A stretch of 26,544 nt of DNA from JBBQVS01 sp038211295 (GCA_038211295.1 JBBQVS010000056.1:1-26544), one strand, 5' to 3'; shown: positions 15,056 to 23,974, numbered from the stretch's first letter. The notes: generated by a model from the sequence alone, not told the origin. Translations and numbers: made by a program.

Positions 15056-15084
15056 TTGACATCAGAGGGTGTATCTTCTATTAT
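15056..15084 (+). promoter_or_regulatory. Strong predicted promoter of the first APC permease
   Basis: Perfect -35 TTGACA (15056-15061), 17-nt spacer and -10 TATTAT (15079-15084), one base off consensus. The permease start is about 240 nt beyond the predicted transcription start. Confidence 0.65.
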
Positions 15085-15101
15085 TGCAGCAGATGAGAGA
15101 A

Positions 15102-15136
15102 ACACGTTGCCTAAGTTTGACACAAAGGCAACGTGT
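15102..15136 (+). other. Strong hairpin in the long leader of the first APC permease
   Basis: ACACGTTGCC (15102-15111) pairs perfectly with GGCAACGTGT (15127-15136) around a 15-nt loop, starting about 10 nt after the predicted transcription start. No T run follows, so it is not a standard terminator; it may protect the 5' end or form part of a regulatory leader. The rest of the leader to 15330 shows no riboswitch class I recognise. Confidence 0.45.
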
Positions 15137-15330
15137 CTTCCTATTACTCATCATCGATAGGTGCGGACGCATAGCAGAGAGAAACTGCCAATATTTCCAT
15201 GTTGTTATAAGTGAAAGGAAAGAGAAAATCGGCTATATTGATATATTTCGATACAGCAAGTCGTAGTTGGTATCTCAAGGCATATGCTATGCACAGGACA
15301 AAATAGATAATATTTGGAGGTACTTGTCAC

Positions 15331-16845
15331 ATGGCAACAACTTCTGGTAGTGACGCAAACACAAACGACGTTCTGCGCTCTGAGCGTATCGCAGGCGGTA
15401 TTTTGCCCAAAGTATTGAACTCCTTCGACATGGTCGCGATTTTTGTCGCGATTGTTCTTTTTGTAAGTAATGCTGCTGCCGTCGCGAAGGGAGCTGGCCC
15501 CGCTGCCTACGTGTATTGGATACTGGGCTTTCTTACGTTCCTCATCCCTGGAGCTATTGTCACAGGTCAGCTTGGTCTCATGTTTCCTGGGGAAGGTTCT
15601 ATTTATGTCTGGACAAGCAAGGCATTTGGCCCGTTCATGGGCTTCTTTGCCGGTTTCTGCTCCTGGTGGCCCGGCGTGCTCGTTATGATTGCAACAGGTG
15701 ACGCTGTGGTTTCGCTGCTTCAGCAGTTCAACAACAGCTGGTTGAGCGATCCCTGGCAGCAAGGTTTGGTCATTATCCTCGTTATCGCCTTCTCGTTTTT
15801 TATCTCGATTTTGCGCTTCCGCGTGACACAGAATTTTGTGAATGTCGTCTTTGTTGCCTACGGTGGCGCGATCCTGCTGATTGGTGTCGCGGGCCTGCTG
15901 GCGTTCTTTGGTGGACATGCGGCGAAGGTAGATTACGCGCCACACAACTGGGTGCCTGGCATTACTACCTACACCTTCTATGGGACGGTTATCCTCGCGT
16001 TGCTGGGCGTTGAAGTGCCGCTCAACATGGGCGTCGAAATCACCAACACCCGCTCGATTACACGCTATTTGCTCTGGGGAGCCGCCGTTGTAATCATCGC
16101 GTACCTTATCGCGACATTTGGTATTATGGTTGCCGTCCCTGTCAAAGATCAAGGGAGTCCTGCTGCGATCTCTGAGGCGGTCCAGATAGGCTTTGGCGCG
16201 GCTGGCCCCTTTCTGGGTATAATTGTCAACTTCATCTTTATCGGCTTCTTTCTGTTCAACACTGCCGTCTATAACTACTCGTTTGGACGCTTGCTCTTTG
16301 TCTCTGGCCTCGACCAGCGTCTGCCGGCGGTGATAAGCAAAGTCAACGCGAATAAAGTACCCTGGGTTGCGATGCTCGTTCAGACCGTTCTTGCATCATT
16401 CTTTACTGCGTTAGCGTTTATCATCATTCCCTATGTTATCAAAACAGGCTTCACCGCCGTAAATTTGGCAACCGACATTTATTGGGTGTTGCAGGCTGCC
16501 GTAACGGTGATCTGGTGTGTGTCGATGGTGATTTTGTTCGTAGATGTCATCATTTTGCGTAGTAAGTACCGAGAAACCTTCTCACGTATCCAGCTTGCCC
16601 CCGACTGGGTATTTTACCTGTGCGCGGCGGTGGGCGCGATTGCAAGCGGTTTCGGTGTTGTGGTAATTTTCATCTCGCCCTGGACATCAACAGGTGATAT
16701 ATCGGCGCAACAGTGGGATTTCTTGATTGGGGGTATCGCCTTGGTCTCGTTGCTCATTGGGGCTGCGCTATTCTTTGTGGGACAGAATTCTGCGAAGAAA
16801 AAACAGTTGTCAGATGAAGAGCTTATTGCTCAAGTAACAAGCTAG
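15331..16845 (+). CDS. APC family amino acid/amine permease
   Basis: 504 aa, about 12 membrane spans. TTGGAGGT upstream of the ATG is a strong ribosome-binding site. Helix 1 (LNSFDMVAIFVAIVLFVSNAAAV) and the helix 2-3 region (GAIVTGQLGLMFPGEGSIYVWTSKAFGPFMGFFAGFCSWWPGVL) are typical of APC permeases, as is helix 6 with ALLGVEVPLNMGVEI. The end is a lysine-rich cytoplasmic tail. It is related to the two minus-strand permeases in this region (shared VPLNMG and DQRLP segments) but more distant from them than they are from each other. Substrate is probably an amino acid or amine, judging by the neighbouring glutamine-synthetase-like ligases. It has its own promoter and long leader. Confidence 0.9.
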   Translation: MATTSGSDANTNDVLRSERIAGGILPKVLNSFDMVAIFVAIVLFVSNAAAVAKGAGPAAYVYWILGFLTFLIPGAIVTGQLGLMFPGEGSIYVWTSKAFGPFMGFFAGFCSWWPGVLVMIATGDAVVSLLQQFNNSWLSDPWQQGLVIILVIAFSFFISILRFRVTQNFVNVVFVAYGGAILLIGVAGLLAFFGGHAAKVDYAPHNWVPGITTYTFYGTVILALLGVEVPLNMGVEITNTRSITRYLLWGAAVVIIAYLIATFGIMVAVPVKDQGSPAAISEAVQIGFGAAGPFLGIIVNFIFIGFFLFNTAVYNYSFGRLLFVSGLDQRLPAVISKVNANKVPWVAMLVQTVLASFFTALAFIIIPYVIKTGFTAVNLATDIYWVLQAAVTVIWCVSMVILFVDVIILRSKYRETFSRIQLAPDWVFYLCAAVGAIASGFGVVVIFISPWTSTGDISAQQWDFLIGGIALVSLLIGAALFFVGQNSAKKKQLSDEELIAQVTS

Positions 16846-16861
16846 CTTTTTTAGGTAGACG

Positions 16862-16902
16862 CAAAGCGAGAGATATATGTTTCTCTTGTATCTCTCGCTT
16901 TG
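16862..16902. terminator. Hairpin between convergent permease genes
   Basis: CAAAGCGAGAGATA (16862-16875) pairs perfectly over 14 bp with TATCTCTCGCTTTG (16889-16902). T runs flank it on both strands at some distance (plus strand 16919-16925; minus strand the A run at 16847-16853). Probably a bidirectional terminator for the two converging permeases. Confidence 0.6.
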
Positions 16903-16923
16903 TACTGTTAGCCTGCCCTTTTT

Positions 16924-18444
16924 TTAGACTCCTCCGCCTTCGATCTTCTGCCAATTTGCCTCGCTTGTGGCAAGAATACTCCCAATGCCGGCAATGATGA
17001 GGCAGACCACTGCGAGGCCACCCACGATGTACGACCAATTCCTGTTATCTATCTGCGGTATCCACGAAATAAACAGGCTGTCAATCATTGCGAGCAGACA
17101 AGCTATTGGGCCTACAATGGTACTTATAACAAGGACAGGCATGGGAAAGATACGCTGACGATGAAAAGCGGCTTTATCGCGATAGTAGAAGACCGCAAGG
17201 TTGATAAAGAAGAACGCGGTAGAGATTGCCCAGACGAGAGTAGCACATGCCTGGCTGATATTGAAAACCTCGGTAGCAAGATCAACTGGTTTGCCTAGAT
17301 TCACAACGTATGGTGCAACCATAAATGTCATAACTGTCAAGATGAGCGCGATAACGATTTGGAAAATCATGGCATTTGCTGGGACGCGATGCTTGTTGAG
17401 TTTCGCGATATTTACGGGTAGGCGTTGATCGATGCCTGCGACAAGAAGAATGCGAGCAAAAGTACAGTTGTACACGACAGGCACCATGATAAAGAAGCAG
17501 ATGATGCAGATAGCGGTGATGTTGCCCCAGACTTTGCCAAGTGCCATATCAACCGTTGTTACCAATGAAAAGCCACCCGCGCTTCCAGCGGCTGAACCCT
17601 GCACAACAAGCAGCGCAAGCGTTGCGATAAAATAGCCAATCAGTACAATAATCGTTCCCCAGAGTAGGTGGCGGGTAATCACTTTGCGTCCTTTGCTTAC
17701 ATCCTGTCCAGAGCCTATCATTTCTCCGCCCATGTTAAGTGGAACCTCGGTTCCCAGGTAGGCCAGCGTGATTAGCCCAAATAGATTGATGTTGCCCGTC
17801 GTCGGGTTCCATTTGATGTTCCACTCACTCAAGTTTTTGAAATTCGTCGCCGAATGATGTCCCTTTGCTAACCAGACAAGAGCGGCTACTCCCACGAGAA
17901 GCACCGCGACAAAAATCAGGCCCGCCGCCGAGTTAATCACGTTTTGCACCATACGATAGCGTTGTAGCGACATAAAGCCTGAGAATAAAATAATAAGAAT
18001 GATCGCGACACCCTGTTGCCAGGGGGCGACGAACCATGTATTGTTCAAGCCTTGTAGAAAACTCATTGCAATGTCGGCTCCGGCGACCATAACCAGCACG
18101 CCGGGAAACCAGGAGCAAAAGCCGATGAAGAAACTCCAGTAGCTGCCAAGAGCCTTATGCGTCCAGTTGTAGAGCGAGCCTTCATGAGGAAACATATAGC
18201 CCAGTTGTGCTGTCGCGATGGCACAGGGAATAAAAAATGTGACGCCGCCTAGAATAAGATAGGTAAAGGCGGCGGCTCCCCCGTTGGCAGCTGTTGCTGC
18301 ATTGATAATAAAGAATATTGCCACGAGATAGGTTGCTGTCATGTCGAGTGTACCTAACATTGCTGGCATCGTCTTGACAACGTAGTCTTCAGAGAGTAGT
18401 TGAGCGTCTTCCTTGTGTGCCTGTGGTGAGGTCTCAATAGACAT
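16924..18444 (-). CDS. APC family permease, paralogue A
   Basis: 506 aa, 12 predicted spans. The N-terminal LSEDYVVKTMPAMLGTLDMTATYL leads into helix 1; then FFIPCAIATAQLGYMFPHEG and SLYNWTHKALGSYWSFFIGFCSWFPGVL; helix 6 has AYLGTEVPLNMGGEM; later DQRLPVNIAKLNKHRVPANA and a final NWSYIVGGLAVVCLIIAGIG. It shares these blocks almost word for word with the permease at 20238-21731, so the two are clear paralogues. In gene orientation AAAGGGGGA lies close before the ATG. It is transcribed away from the adjacent ligase gene across a 365-bp divergent region. Substrate unknown, probably an amino acid or amine. Confidence 0.9.
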   Translation of the reverse strand: MSIETSPQAHKEDAQLLSEDYVVKTMPAMLGTLDMTATYLVAIFFIINAATAANGGAAAFTYLILGGVTFFIPCAIATAQLGYMFPHEGSLYNWTHKALGSYWSFFIGFCSWFPGVLVMVAGADIAMSFLQGLNNTWFVAPWQQGVAIILIILFSGFMSLQRYRMVQNVINSAAGLIFVAVLLVGVAALVWLAKGHHSATNFKNLSEWNIKWNPTTGNINLFGLITLAYLGTEVPLNMGGEMIGSGQDVSKGRKVITRHLLWGTIIVLIGYFIATLALLVVQGSAAGSAGGFSLVTTVDMALGKVWGNITAICIICFFIMVPVVYNCTFARILLVAGIDQRLPVNIAKLNKHRVPANAMIFQIVIALILTVMTFMVAPYVVNLGKPVDLATEVFNISQACATLVWAISTAFFFINLAVFYYRDKAAFHRQRIFPMPVLVISTIVGPIACLLAMIDSLFISWIPQIDNRNWSYIVGGLAVVCLIIAGIGSILATSEANWQKIEGGGV

Positions 18445-18700
18445 TGGATTCCCCCTTTTGTGCTTCCATGCGGTGCAATTGTTGAAGTGTATACATCATG
18501 TTTCCTCTACTCTGTTGAAGCGCTTTTGGTATATTCAACACGAGCGTTTCACACTTTGACGGAAGTTTTCCCGTAACGTAGTAGAGTATATATCCTATTG
18601 TACGGTAAGGGTTATGCAGAGCAACGTCAGTAGGAGTATTGGTTTACGCTTATGTTTATAAGATTGCTCAAAGCTACTAGAGACACCATCGCAACTCTTC
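18445..18700. other. Divergent intergenic region between permease A and the first ligase
   Basis: No gene. It contains TATATATCCTAT at 18587-18598, 11 bp of which recur exactly (opposite strand) upstream of permease B. A clear promoter for the minus-strand permease was not found. Confidence 0.4.
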
Positions 18701-18729
18701 TTGTGTTCTCGTTTGGATTTTGTTATACT
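18701..18729 (+). promoter_or_regulatory. Predicted promoter of the first glutamine-synthetase-like gene
   Basis: -35 TTGTGT (18701-18706), 17-nt spacer, -10 TATACT (18724-18729) preceded by TG, so also an extended -10. Predicted leader about 75 nt. Confidence 0.55.
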
Positions 18730-18809
18730 GACCTGCGATAGCTCTAGTTGTCTTCTTTGATGTAAGGATACCGCGAGACAGCTGTAGAGCTACAGATAGG
18801 AGAGGTTGT

Positions 18810-20162
18810 ATGAATGCTCAGGACGTTGTAGAGCAAGCGCAGGCAGCTAATTTGCGCCTTGTGCGCTTTTTGTACTGTGATAACGGTGGTATTATTCGTG
18901 GCAAGGCAACTCATGCGAGTAAGCTGGGGACGCGCATTACTGAGGGTATTGGTCAGACATTGGCGATGCAGGCGTTTACCGGCGTCGAGTCGCTTGCAAC
19001 TGTTGAAGGCATGGGGCCTATCGGTGAGTTTCGTTTGACGCCCGACCCCGCGACCTTCGCTGTTTTGCCCTATGCGCCCAGTACAGGGAGCATGTTGTGT
19101 GATATGATTCGTACCGATGGGACACCCTGGGAAGCATGTCCCCGCACATTTCTCAAGCGGATGGTTGCGCGTCTTGCGGAACTGGGCATGTATGCGGAGG
19201 CCGCTGTTGAACACGAGTTTTATCTTGCACGCGAAGATGTAACGGGAACATATGTGCCGGCGGACCGTAGCCTGTGCTATAGCAGTATTGGCTTAGACGA
19301 TCAGGCCGAAGTGATTGACGCAATGCTCGTGGCGTTGGAGGCGCAAGGTATTTCCGTCGAGTTATTTCATACCGAGCTTGGGCCGGCGCAACAGGAACTC
19401 TCGATACGTCACACAAATGTTTTGCGGGCCGCCGATAATGTTTGTTTGATACGCGAGACTGTTCGCAGTGTTGCGCGTAAATACAACCTCTACGCCACAT
19501 TCGCACCAAAACCATTTCTCGATCAGGCGGGCAGTGGTGCTCATATTCATCTGAGCTTGTGGAGTAAGCAGAGTCATAAGAATCTCTTTTCTGACGCGAG
19601 CAAGCGCGGTGGCCTGAGTGAACTTGGCCTTTATTTCATTGGTGGTGTCCTACGCCACATTCGTGCACTTGTCGCGATCACCTGTGCCAGTCCTAACTCG
19701 TATCGTCGACTGTTGCCCCACTACTGGAGTTCTGCGTATGGCGTCTACGGTTTTGATAACCGTGAGGGCGCTATTCGTGTTCCCTCCGTCTATAAGGGGC
19801 GTGAAGCGGACTCGGTCAATCTAGAACTCAAATGTGCCGACCATAGTGGCAACCCGTATTTGGCAATGGGTGCGTTTATTGCGGCTGGTCTGGATGGCAT
19901 CGAGAACAAAATTCAACCAGGAGAGCCACAGGAGATCGACCCCGGCAACTACACGGACGCGGAACGTGAACAGCGTGGTATCCGCCGTCTACCCACGACG
20001 CTTGATGAGGCACTCGACGAGCTTGAGCGCGATAGCGTGTTGAAGGAAGCGTTAGGGCCATTACTCGCGACATCCTATAGCGCGGTGAAGCGTGCCGAGT
20101 CGGACTTCTTCAAAGAGAAGTCGGCTGACGCTGAGACGCTCCAACACTTCTATAAATACTAG
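18810..20162 (+). CDS. Glutamine synthetase family ligase, probable gamma-glutamyl-amine (polyamine) synthetase
   Basis: 450 aa with AGGAGAGG before the ATG. N-terminal beta-grasp domain carries LVRFLYCDNGGIIRGK (17-32), the RGK form used by GS-like ligases rather than true glutamine synthetase. The catalytic barrel has the metal/glutamate site EHEFYL (134-139), HTELGPAQQELSI with Glu189 and Glu196, the ATP/metal histidines in GSGAHIHLSLW (241-251), NSYRRLLP (296-303), and the NREGAIRVP arginine segment (317-325). All active-site positions look intact. The adenylylation region and glutamine-synthetase length (about 470 with different insertions) do not fit GlnA. Such enzymes join glutamate to an amine (putrescine, ethanolamine, alkylamines) with ATP. 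Flanking amine/amino acid permeases agree. The actual amine is unknown. Confidence 0.85.
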   Translation: MNAQDVVEQAQAANLRLVRFLYCDNGGIIRGKATHASKLGTRITEGIGQTLAMQAFTGVESLATVEGMGPIGEFRLTPDPATFAVLPYAPSTGSMLCDMIRTDGTPWEACPRTFLKRMVARLAELGMYAEAAVEHEFYLAREDVTGTYVPADRSLCYSSIGLDDQAEVIDAMLVALEAQGISVELFHTELGPAQQELSIRHTNVLRAADNVCLIRETVRSVARKYNLYATFAPKPFLDQAGSGAHIHLSLWSKQSHKNLFSDASKRGGLSELGLYFIGGVLRHIRALVAITCASPNSYRRLLPHYWSSAYGVYGFDNREGAIRVPSVYKGREADSVNLELKCADHSGNPYLAMGAFIAAGLDGIENKIQPGEPQEIDPGNYTDAEREQRGIRRLPTTLDEALDELERDSVLKEALGPLLATSYSAVKRAESDFFKEKSADAETLQHFYKY

Positions 20163-20164
20163 GT

Positions 20165-20236
20165 GCAAAAAGGCATGACAGAGTGAGGGCAAGGGAACAT
20201 AGCGTGGCTTGCCCTCACTCTGTCATGCCTTTTTGC
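20165..20236. terminator. Bidirectional terminator: perfect 29-bp inverted repeat
   Basis: The arm 20165-20193 is the exact reverse complement of 20208-20236, with a 14-nt loop. Its outer part is GCAAAAA / TTTTTGC, so a T run closes the stem on either strand. It fills the gap between the convergent ligase and permease B genes (stops at 20162 and 20238). Confidence 0.88.
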
Positions 20237-20237
20237 G

Positions 20238-21731
20238 TTACCTATTCAAATCTTGCCATTTTGCTTCGCTGTTCGCCAACATGCTGCCGATACCTGCGAC
20301 GGCGAGGCAGATGGCGGTGATGCCGCCAACGATGTACCACCAGTGAGCGTTGTCGATTTGGGCAGGTATGAGGCTGTACGCCAGCGTCCCCACAATGCTT
20401 ACAAGGCAGGTCAGTGTGCCAAGCACGATAGATACCCACAGCACCGGCATTGGAAAAATCAATTTCGCACGAAACGCCTGACGGTCATTGAAGTAAAATT
20501 TGCCGAGATTGATAAACAGGAACGCCGTTGAGATCGCCCAGACCAGCGTTGAGGCCGAAATCACAACATTATACACCTTTACATTGAGTGTGGCGGCATT
20601 CTCGGCTCCACCAAGCAAGGGAACCATGACGTAGATAATCGCGGCGAAAACCATCGCGGTTCCTGTTTGTAGGAGAACCGCATTAACGGGGACGCGATGT
20701 TTGTTGAGTTGTGCGACTTTTACGGGCAGGTACTGGTCGATGCCTCCTACGAGCAACACGCGTGCGTATGCGTAGTTATAGACCGCGGGTGTAATCACGA
20801 AATTGAAGAGAACAAGGAGGGCGAAAATGCTGCCAAGTGTTTTCCCAAATACAGTATCGATTACCATAACAAGCGCGAACGCGTTTCCACTCTGTGCTGT
20901 TCCCTGAACCACAAGCATACCAAAGGTAGTTACAAGATAGCCAACCAGTACAAGCAGCGTCCCCCAAAACACGTGACGGGTGACAACTCTTTGCTTTGTA
21001 ATCTCACCGCCCATATTGAGTGGTACTTCAATACCAAGATACGATTGTGTTACAAACCCGAAGAGTGCGAGCGTATAGTAGCCCTTGGGGTTCCAGGAAA
21101 ATCCCCAGTCCGCGACTGTACTGAAGCTCGCAACCGCATGATGGCCCTGTAATAAGAACACGGCACCCGCAAGCCCGATGAGCAAGACAGCCAGTAGTGC
21201 TACAATAAGCGTTATCTTGACGATTGTAAGAACGACGCGCAGTGGTTGAATTGCCAGCACCCCTGAGAAGCCAAGCAGGAAAATCAGGACAAGCCCCTGC
21301 TGCCAGAATGGAACAAGCCAGTTCGGGTTCAGGCCCTGGATATAGCCAACAACCGCGCTCGAAGCTGTTACCATTAAAAGAATGCAGGGAAACCACGCGC
21401 AGAACGCCACGAAGAAGCTCCAGTAGCCGCCAAAGGCTTTGTGTGTCCAGTTATAGAGAGAGCCTTCGTGTGGAAACATGTGACCCAGCTGGGCTGTTGC
21501 GATGGCACAGGGTATAAAAAAGGTTATGCCGCCGATGATCCAGAACGTGAACGTGCCTGCACCTGCTTGAATTGCCGAGGGAACGTTTGTGATGAAGAAA
21601 ATAATGAGTACGAAGGTCGCGGTCATCCCAAATGTGTCCGCGATATGCGGCATCGTTTTGGCAACGTACTTTTCTGATACTAACTCATCAGGCTCCGTCT
21701 TGTTTCCTTTATCTTTATAGAGAATGCTCAC
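20238..21731 (-). CDS. APC family permease, paralogue B
   Basis: 497 aa from a GTG with GAGGATA 9 nt upstream; an in-frame TTG 15 codons earlier lacks a ribosome-binding site. It repeats the diagnostic blocks of permease A: SEKYVAKTMP, FFIPCAIATAQLGHMFPHEG, SLYNWTHKAFGGYWSFFVAFCAWFP, SYLGIEVPLNMGGEI, DQYLPVKVAQLNKHRVPVNA, WWYIVGGITAICLAVAGIGSML. Twelve spans predicted. Both paralogues end within a few residues of the last span with a short Ser-Glu-Ala (SEAxWQ) tail. Together they flank the first ligase gene on the opposite strand, an arrangement that suggests duplication of a permease around the ligase. Substrate unknown. Confidence 0.9.
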   Translation of the reverse strand: MSILYKDKGNKTEPDELVSEKYVAKTMPHIADTFGMTATFVLIIFFITNVPSAIQAGAGTFTFWIIGGITFFIPCAIATAQLGHMFPHEGSLYNWTHKAFGGYWSFFVAFCAWFPCILLMVTASSAVVGYIQGLNPNWLVPFWQQGLVLIFLLGFSGVLAIQPLRVVLTIVKITLIVALLAVLLIGLAGAVFLLQGHHAVASFSTVADWGFSWNPKGYYTLALFGFVTQSYLGIEVPLNMGGEITKQRVVTRHVFWGTLLVLVGYLVTTFGMLVVQGTAQSGNAFALVMVIDTVFGKTLGSIFALLVLFNFVITPAVYNYAYARVLLVGGIDQYLPVKVAQLNKHRVPVNAVLLQTGTAMVFAAIIYVMVPLLGGAENAATLNVKVYNVVISASTLVWAISTAFLFINLGKFYFNDRQAFRAKLIFPMPVLWVSIVLGTLTCLVSIVGTLAYSLIPAQIDNAHWWYIVGGITAICLAVAGIGSMLANSEAKWQDLNR

Positions 21732-22202
21732 GTGTGTTTTTATCCTCTCAACAGTACGCGATAGAAGGCGCGACAAGAATACTGTAGCGCATCTTAAAAA
21801 TACTCTGTGCTACTCACATGCCACGAATGTTGTGTTACAAAAAGGATTCTTTCTTTACTCTAAGCTTACCGCAAATAGTATGAACATGTGCTATACAAAC
21901 ACTTCTATAGGATATATTGCTCATAGCCAGAGAGATGTTACACGAATTCTGCAAATCTGTGTATAGGACTTGACGAAAAGCACAACTTCATAGACAATAT
22001 AGAAACACAAAGAGGAGTGACCACCTTGTGCTGTGTACTATTGTATGATGTCCTATCATATATGTTGGTTTTGAATAGACTCTAAAAGAGAGGTGCTAAA
22101 TAGAAGAAAGCGAATAGAAGGAGACTTGTTCGTTTGCCTGACAATGGTTACACCATGTGTCTTACCTTCCCTTTACTGTAGGGTTATTTCAGGAGGTGTC
22201 TT
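21732..22202. other. Divergent intergenic region between permease B and the ACT-type permease
   Basis: 471 nt, AT-rich, no gene. It holds ATAGGATATAT (21907-21917), matching the reverse complement of a site upstream of permease A, and the inverted repeat TATGAT-gtcct-ATCATA (22044-22060), which could be an operator for the plus-strand permease. No clear promoter boxes were found. Confidence 0.4.
22044..22060. promoter_or_regulatory. Inverted repeat, candidate operator
   Basis: TATGAT and ATCATA are exact reverse complements with a 5-nt spacer, 143 nt before the permease start. A second inverted repeat with the same arm spacing (ACTAT-ccctt-ATAGT) lies before the SDR gene, which suggests but does not prove a shared regulator. 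Confidence 0.25.
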
Positions 22203-23849
22203 TTGGCTTCATCTCGTCGTTCCAAAGAGGAAGAACTTATAGCTCAAGATATCACGCGTCTGCATGGCATGGGCTATGCCCAGGAATTATTTCGCACGAT
22301 GGGCGGCTTCTCGAATTTTGCTATCTCTTTTACCATCATCTCCGTGCTGAGTGGCTGTCTTACGCTCTTTTACACAGGCATCACAACCTCCGGCTTTGCC
22401 GCAGGTTCGATTGGGTGGCCTCTGGTAACAGTTTTTGTGGTGATTGTCGCGCTTGGTATGGCAGAACTTGCGTCGGCATATCCAACGGCTGGTGGTCTCT
22501 ACTACTGGGCATCCAAACTTGGTGGCCCAGGCTGGGGCTGGTTTACGGGCTGGTTCAATCTGATTGGACAGGTCGCGGTGACGGCGGGTATCGACTACGG
22601 GCTGGCGGTTTCTGTTGATGTTTTGCTCAACGCCTGGTTCCCTTCGTTTCCCGCGACGCTCGGTTCTGTTCTTAGTATCGACCCCTCGACACAATGGGCG
22701 ACGCTCGTGATCTATGCTGTTGTTCTCATTCTCCACGCGGGACTCAACATCTTTGGTGTGCGTATTGTCGCGCTGTTGAACGATGTAAGTGTCTGGTGGC
22801 ATGTCGTGGGCGTACTTCTCATAGGTGGTGGTGTTGTGATAGCGGCTCTGGCGGCGCAGCAGTTTGGTGGAACGGGTTTCGCGGCCCATGTGACCGCGCA
22901 ACCACTTAATAGTGCTGGTACACTCTTCAGTGCTGACCCCAAGTTTAATGCGAGCGGCTTCCCTACCTGGTATGCGTTTATGCTGGGTTTGTTGCTCGCG
23001 CAATATACGTACACAGGGTATGATGCGTCGGCTCATATGACCGAAGAGACGGTTGGCGCGGCGACACGAGCACCCTGGGGCGTTGTGATGTCGGTTGTGG
23101 TCTCGGCTGTCGCGGGCTATATCGTGCTGATGGGTTTGCTTGCCGCGGCTCCTGATCTCGTCAAGGCTGCTGGCTATATCAATCCTGTGCTGTACATTCT
23201 CGAAAGTCGTCTGGGATATGTGCTGGGTACAATCTTCTTCGCGGTTGCTGTTGGTGCTCAGTTCTTCTGTGGTATGTCCTCGATCACAACGAACTCGCGC
23301 ATGATTTACGCGTTTTCGCGCGATGGAGCCGTCCCGTTCTCGAAGCTCTGGCACAATCTAGATAGCGGACGTACACCGCGTAACGCGATCATGCTCGCGG
23401 CTGTTTGCGCTTTTGTGCTTGCGATTCCTACCGTCTTCAACTTCGCGGCCTACGTCGCCATCACCTCGATTGCCGTTATTGGCCTGTACATCTCTTACGT
23501 AATTCCCATTTTCCTGCGTCTGCGCGTGAAAGACTTTCAACGTGGCCCCTGGCACCTGGGAGCGTGGAGCCGACCAATTGGCATCATTTCAGTTCTGTGG
23601 GTGGTCTGCATCTCGGTTCTGTTTATGCTGCCTACCATCAATCCTGTGACGGTTGTAACCTTCAACTATACGCCTGTTGTAGTGCTGGGAACACTGATTA
23701 TCCTCGTCGTCTGGTGGATGGTAAGTGTGCGCCACTGGTTCAAGGGGCCACACGTTCAAGGCACTGCTAGTGAAATGACTGCTATTGAGCGGAGCCTGGG
23801 CGAGAAGACATCGCTTCCTGAAGCAGAGAGTGCTGCGGGCGGCAACTAG
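22203..23849 (+). CDS. APC-superfamily amino acid/choline transporter (ACT/GABA-permease type)
   Basis: 548 aa, starting at TTG behind AGGAGGTG (4-nt spacing), the only codon that fits the N-terminal family sequence. DITRLHGMGYAQELFRTMGGFSNFAISFTIISVLSG is the hallmark opening of the amino acid/choline transporter family (GABA permeases such as yeast UGA4, plant BAT1). Further blocks: MAELASAYPTAGGLYYWASKLGGPGWGWFTGWFNLIGQ, QYTYTGYDASAHMTEET in the helix 6 region, FFCGMSSITTNSRMIYAFSRDGAVPFS, and TPRNAIML. Twelve spans. It belongs to a different APC branch than the three other permeases. GABA, choline or polyamines are typical substrates, which fits an amine-utilisation role next to the ligases. 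It is followed by the SDR and second ligase on the same strand. Confidence 0.9.
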   Translation: MASSRRSKEEELIAQDITRLHGMGYAQELFRTMGGFSNFAISFTIISVLSGCLTLFYTGITTSGFAAGSIGWPLVTVFVVIVALGMAELASAYPTAGGLYYWASKLGGPGWGWFTGWFNLIGQVAVTAGIDYGLAVSVDVLLNAWFPSFPATLGSVLSIDPSTQWATLVIYAVVLILHAGLNIFGVRIVALLNDVSVWWHVVGVLLIGGGVVIAALAAQQFGGTGFAAHVTAQPLNSAGTLFSADPKFNASGFPTWYAFMLGLLLAQYTYTGYDASAHMTEETVGAATRAPWGVVMSVVVSAVAGYIVLMGLLAAAPDLVKAAGYINPVLYILESRLGYVLGTIFFAVAVGAQFFCGMSSITTNSRMIYAFSRDGAVPFSKLWHNLDSGRTPRNAIMLAAVCAFVLAIPTVFNFAAYVAITSIAVIGLYISYVIPIFLRLRVKDFQRGPWHLGAWSRPIGIISVLWVVCISVLFMLPTINPVTVVTFNYTPVVVLGTLIILVVWWMVSVRHWFKGPHVQGTASEMTAIERSLGEKTSLPEAESAAGGN

Positions 23850-23959
23850 GGAGAAGCCTGTATCACTCTGATAGTACATGGTTAATCTTTATATGTTCGT
23901 GATTTGTGGAAATAGCTTTACAGGGAAGAAGGGAAGAAACATATGAGGGTCAATCGTGT

Positions 23960-23974
23960 ACTATCCCTTATAGT
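23960..23974. promoter_or_regulatory. Inverted repeat upstream of the SDR gene
   Basis: ACTAT (23960-23964), CCCTT, ATAGT (23970-23974): exact arms, 5-nt spacer, 24 nt before the SDR start. Could be an operator over the promoter region, or chance in AT-rich sequence. Confidence 0.22.

Noticed and set aside
15205..16152. 315-codon open frame on the minus strand
   Set aside because: Antisense to the first APC permease, with highly charged, low-similarity composition. Not a gene.
22287..23354. 355-codon open frame on the minus strand
   Set aside because: It lies wholly antisense to the ACT-type permease, is extremely rich in Arg/His/Asp without hydrophobic or domain structure, and has no ribosome-binding site. 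It is a by-product of the codon use of the real gene.
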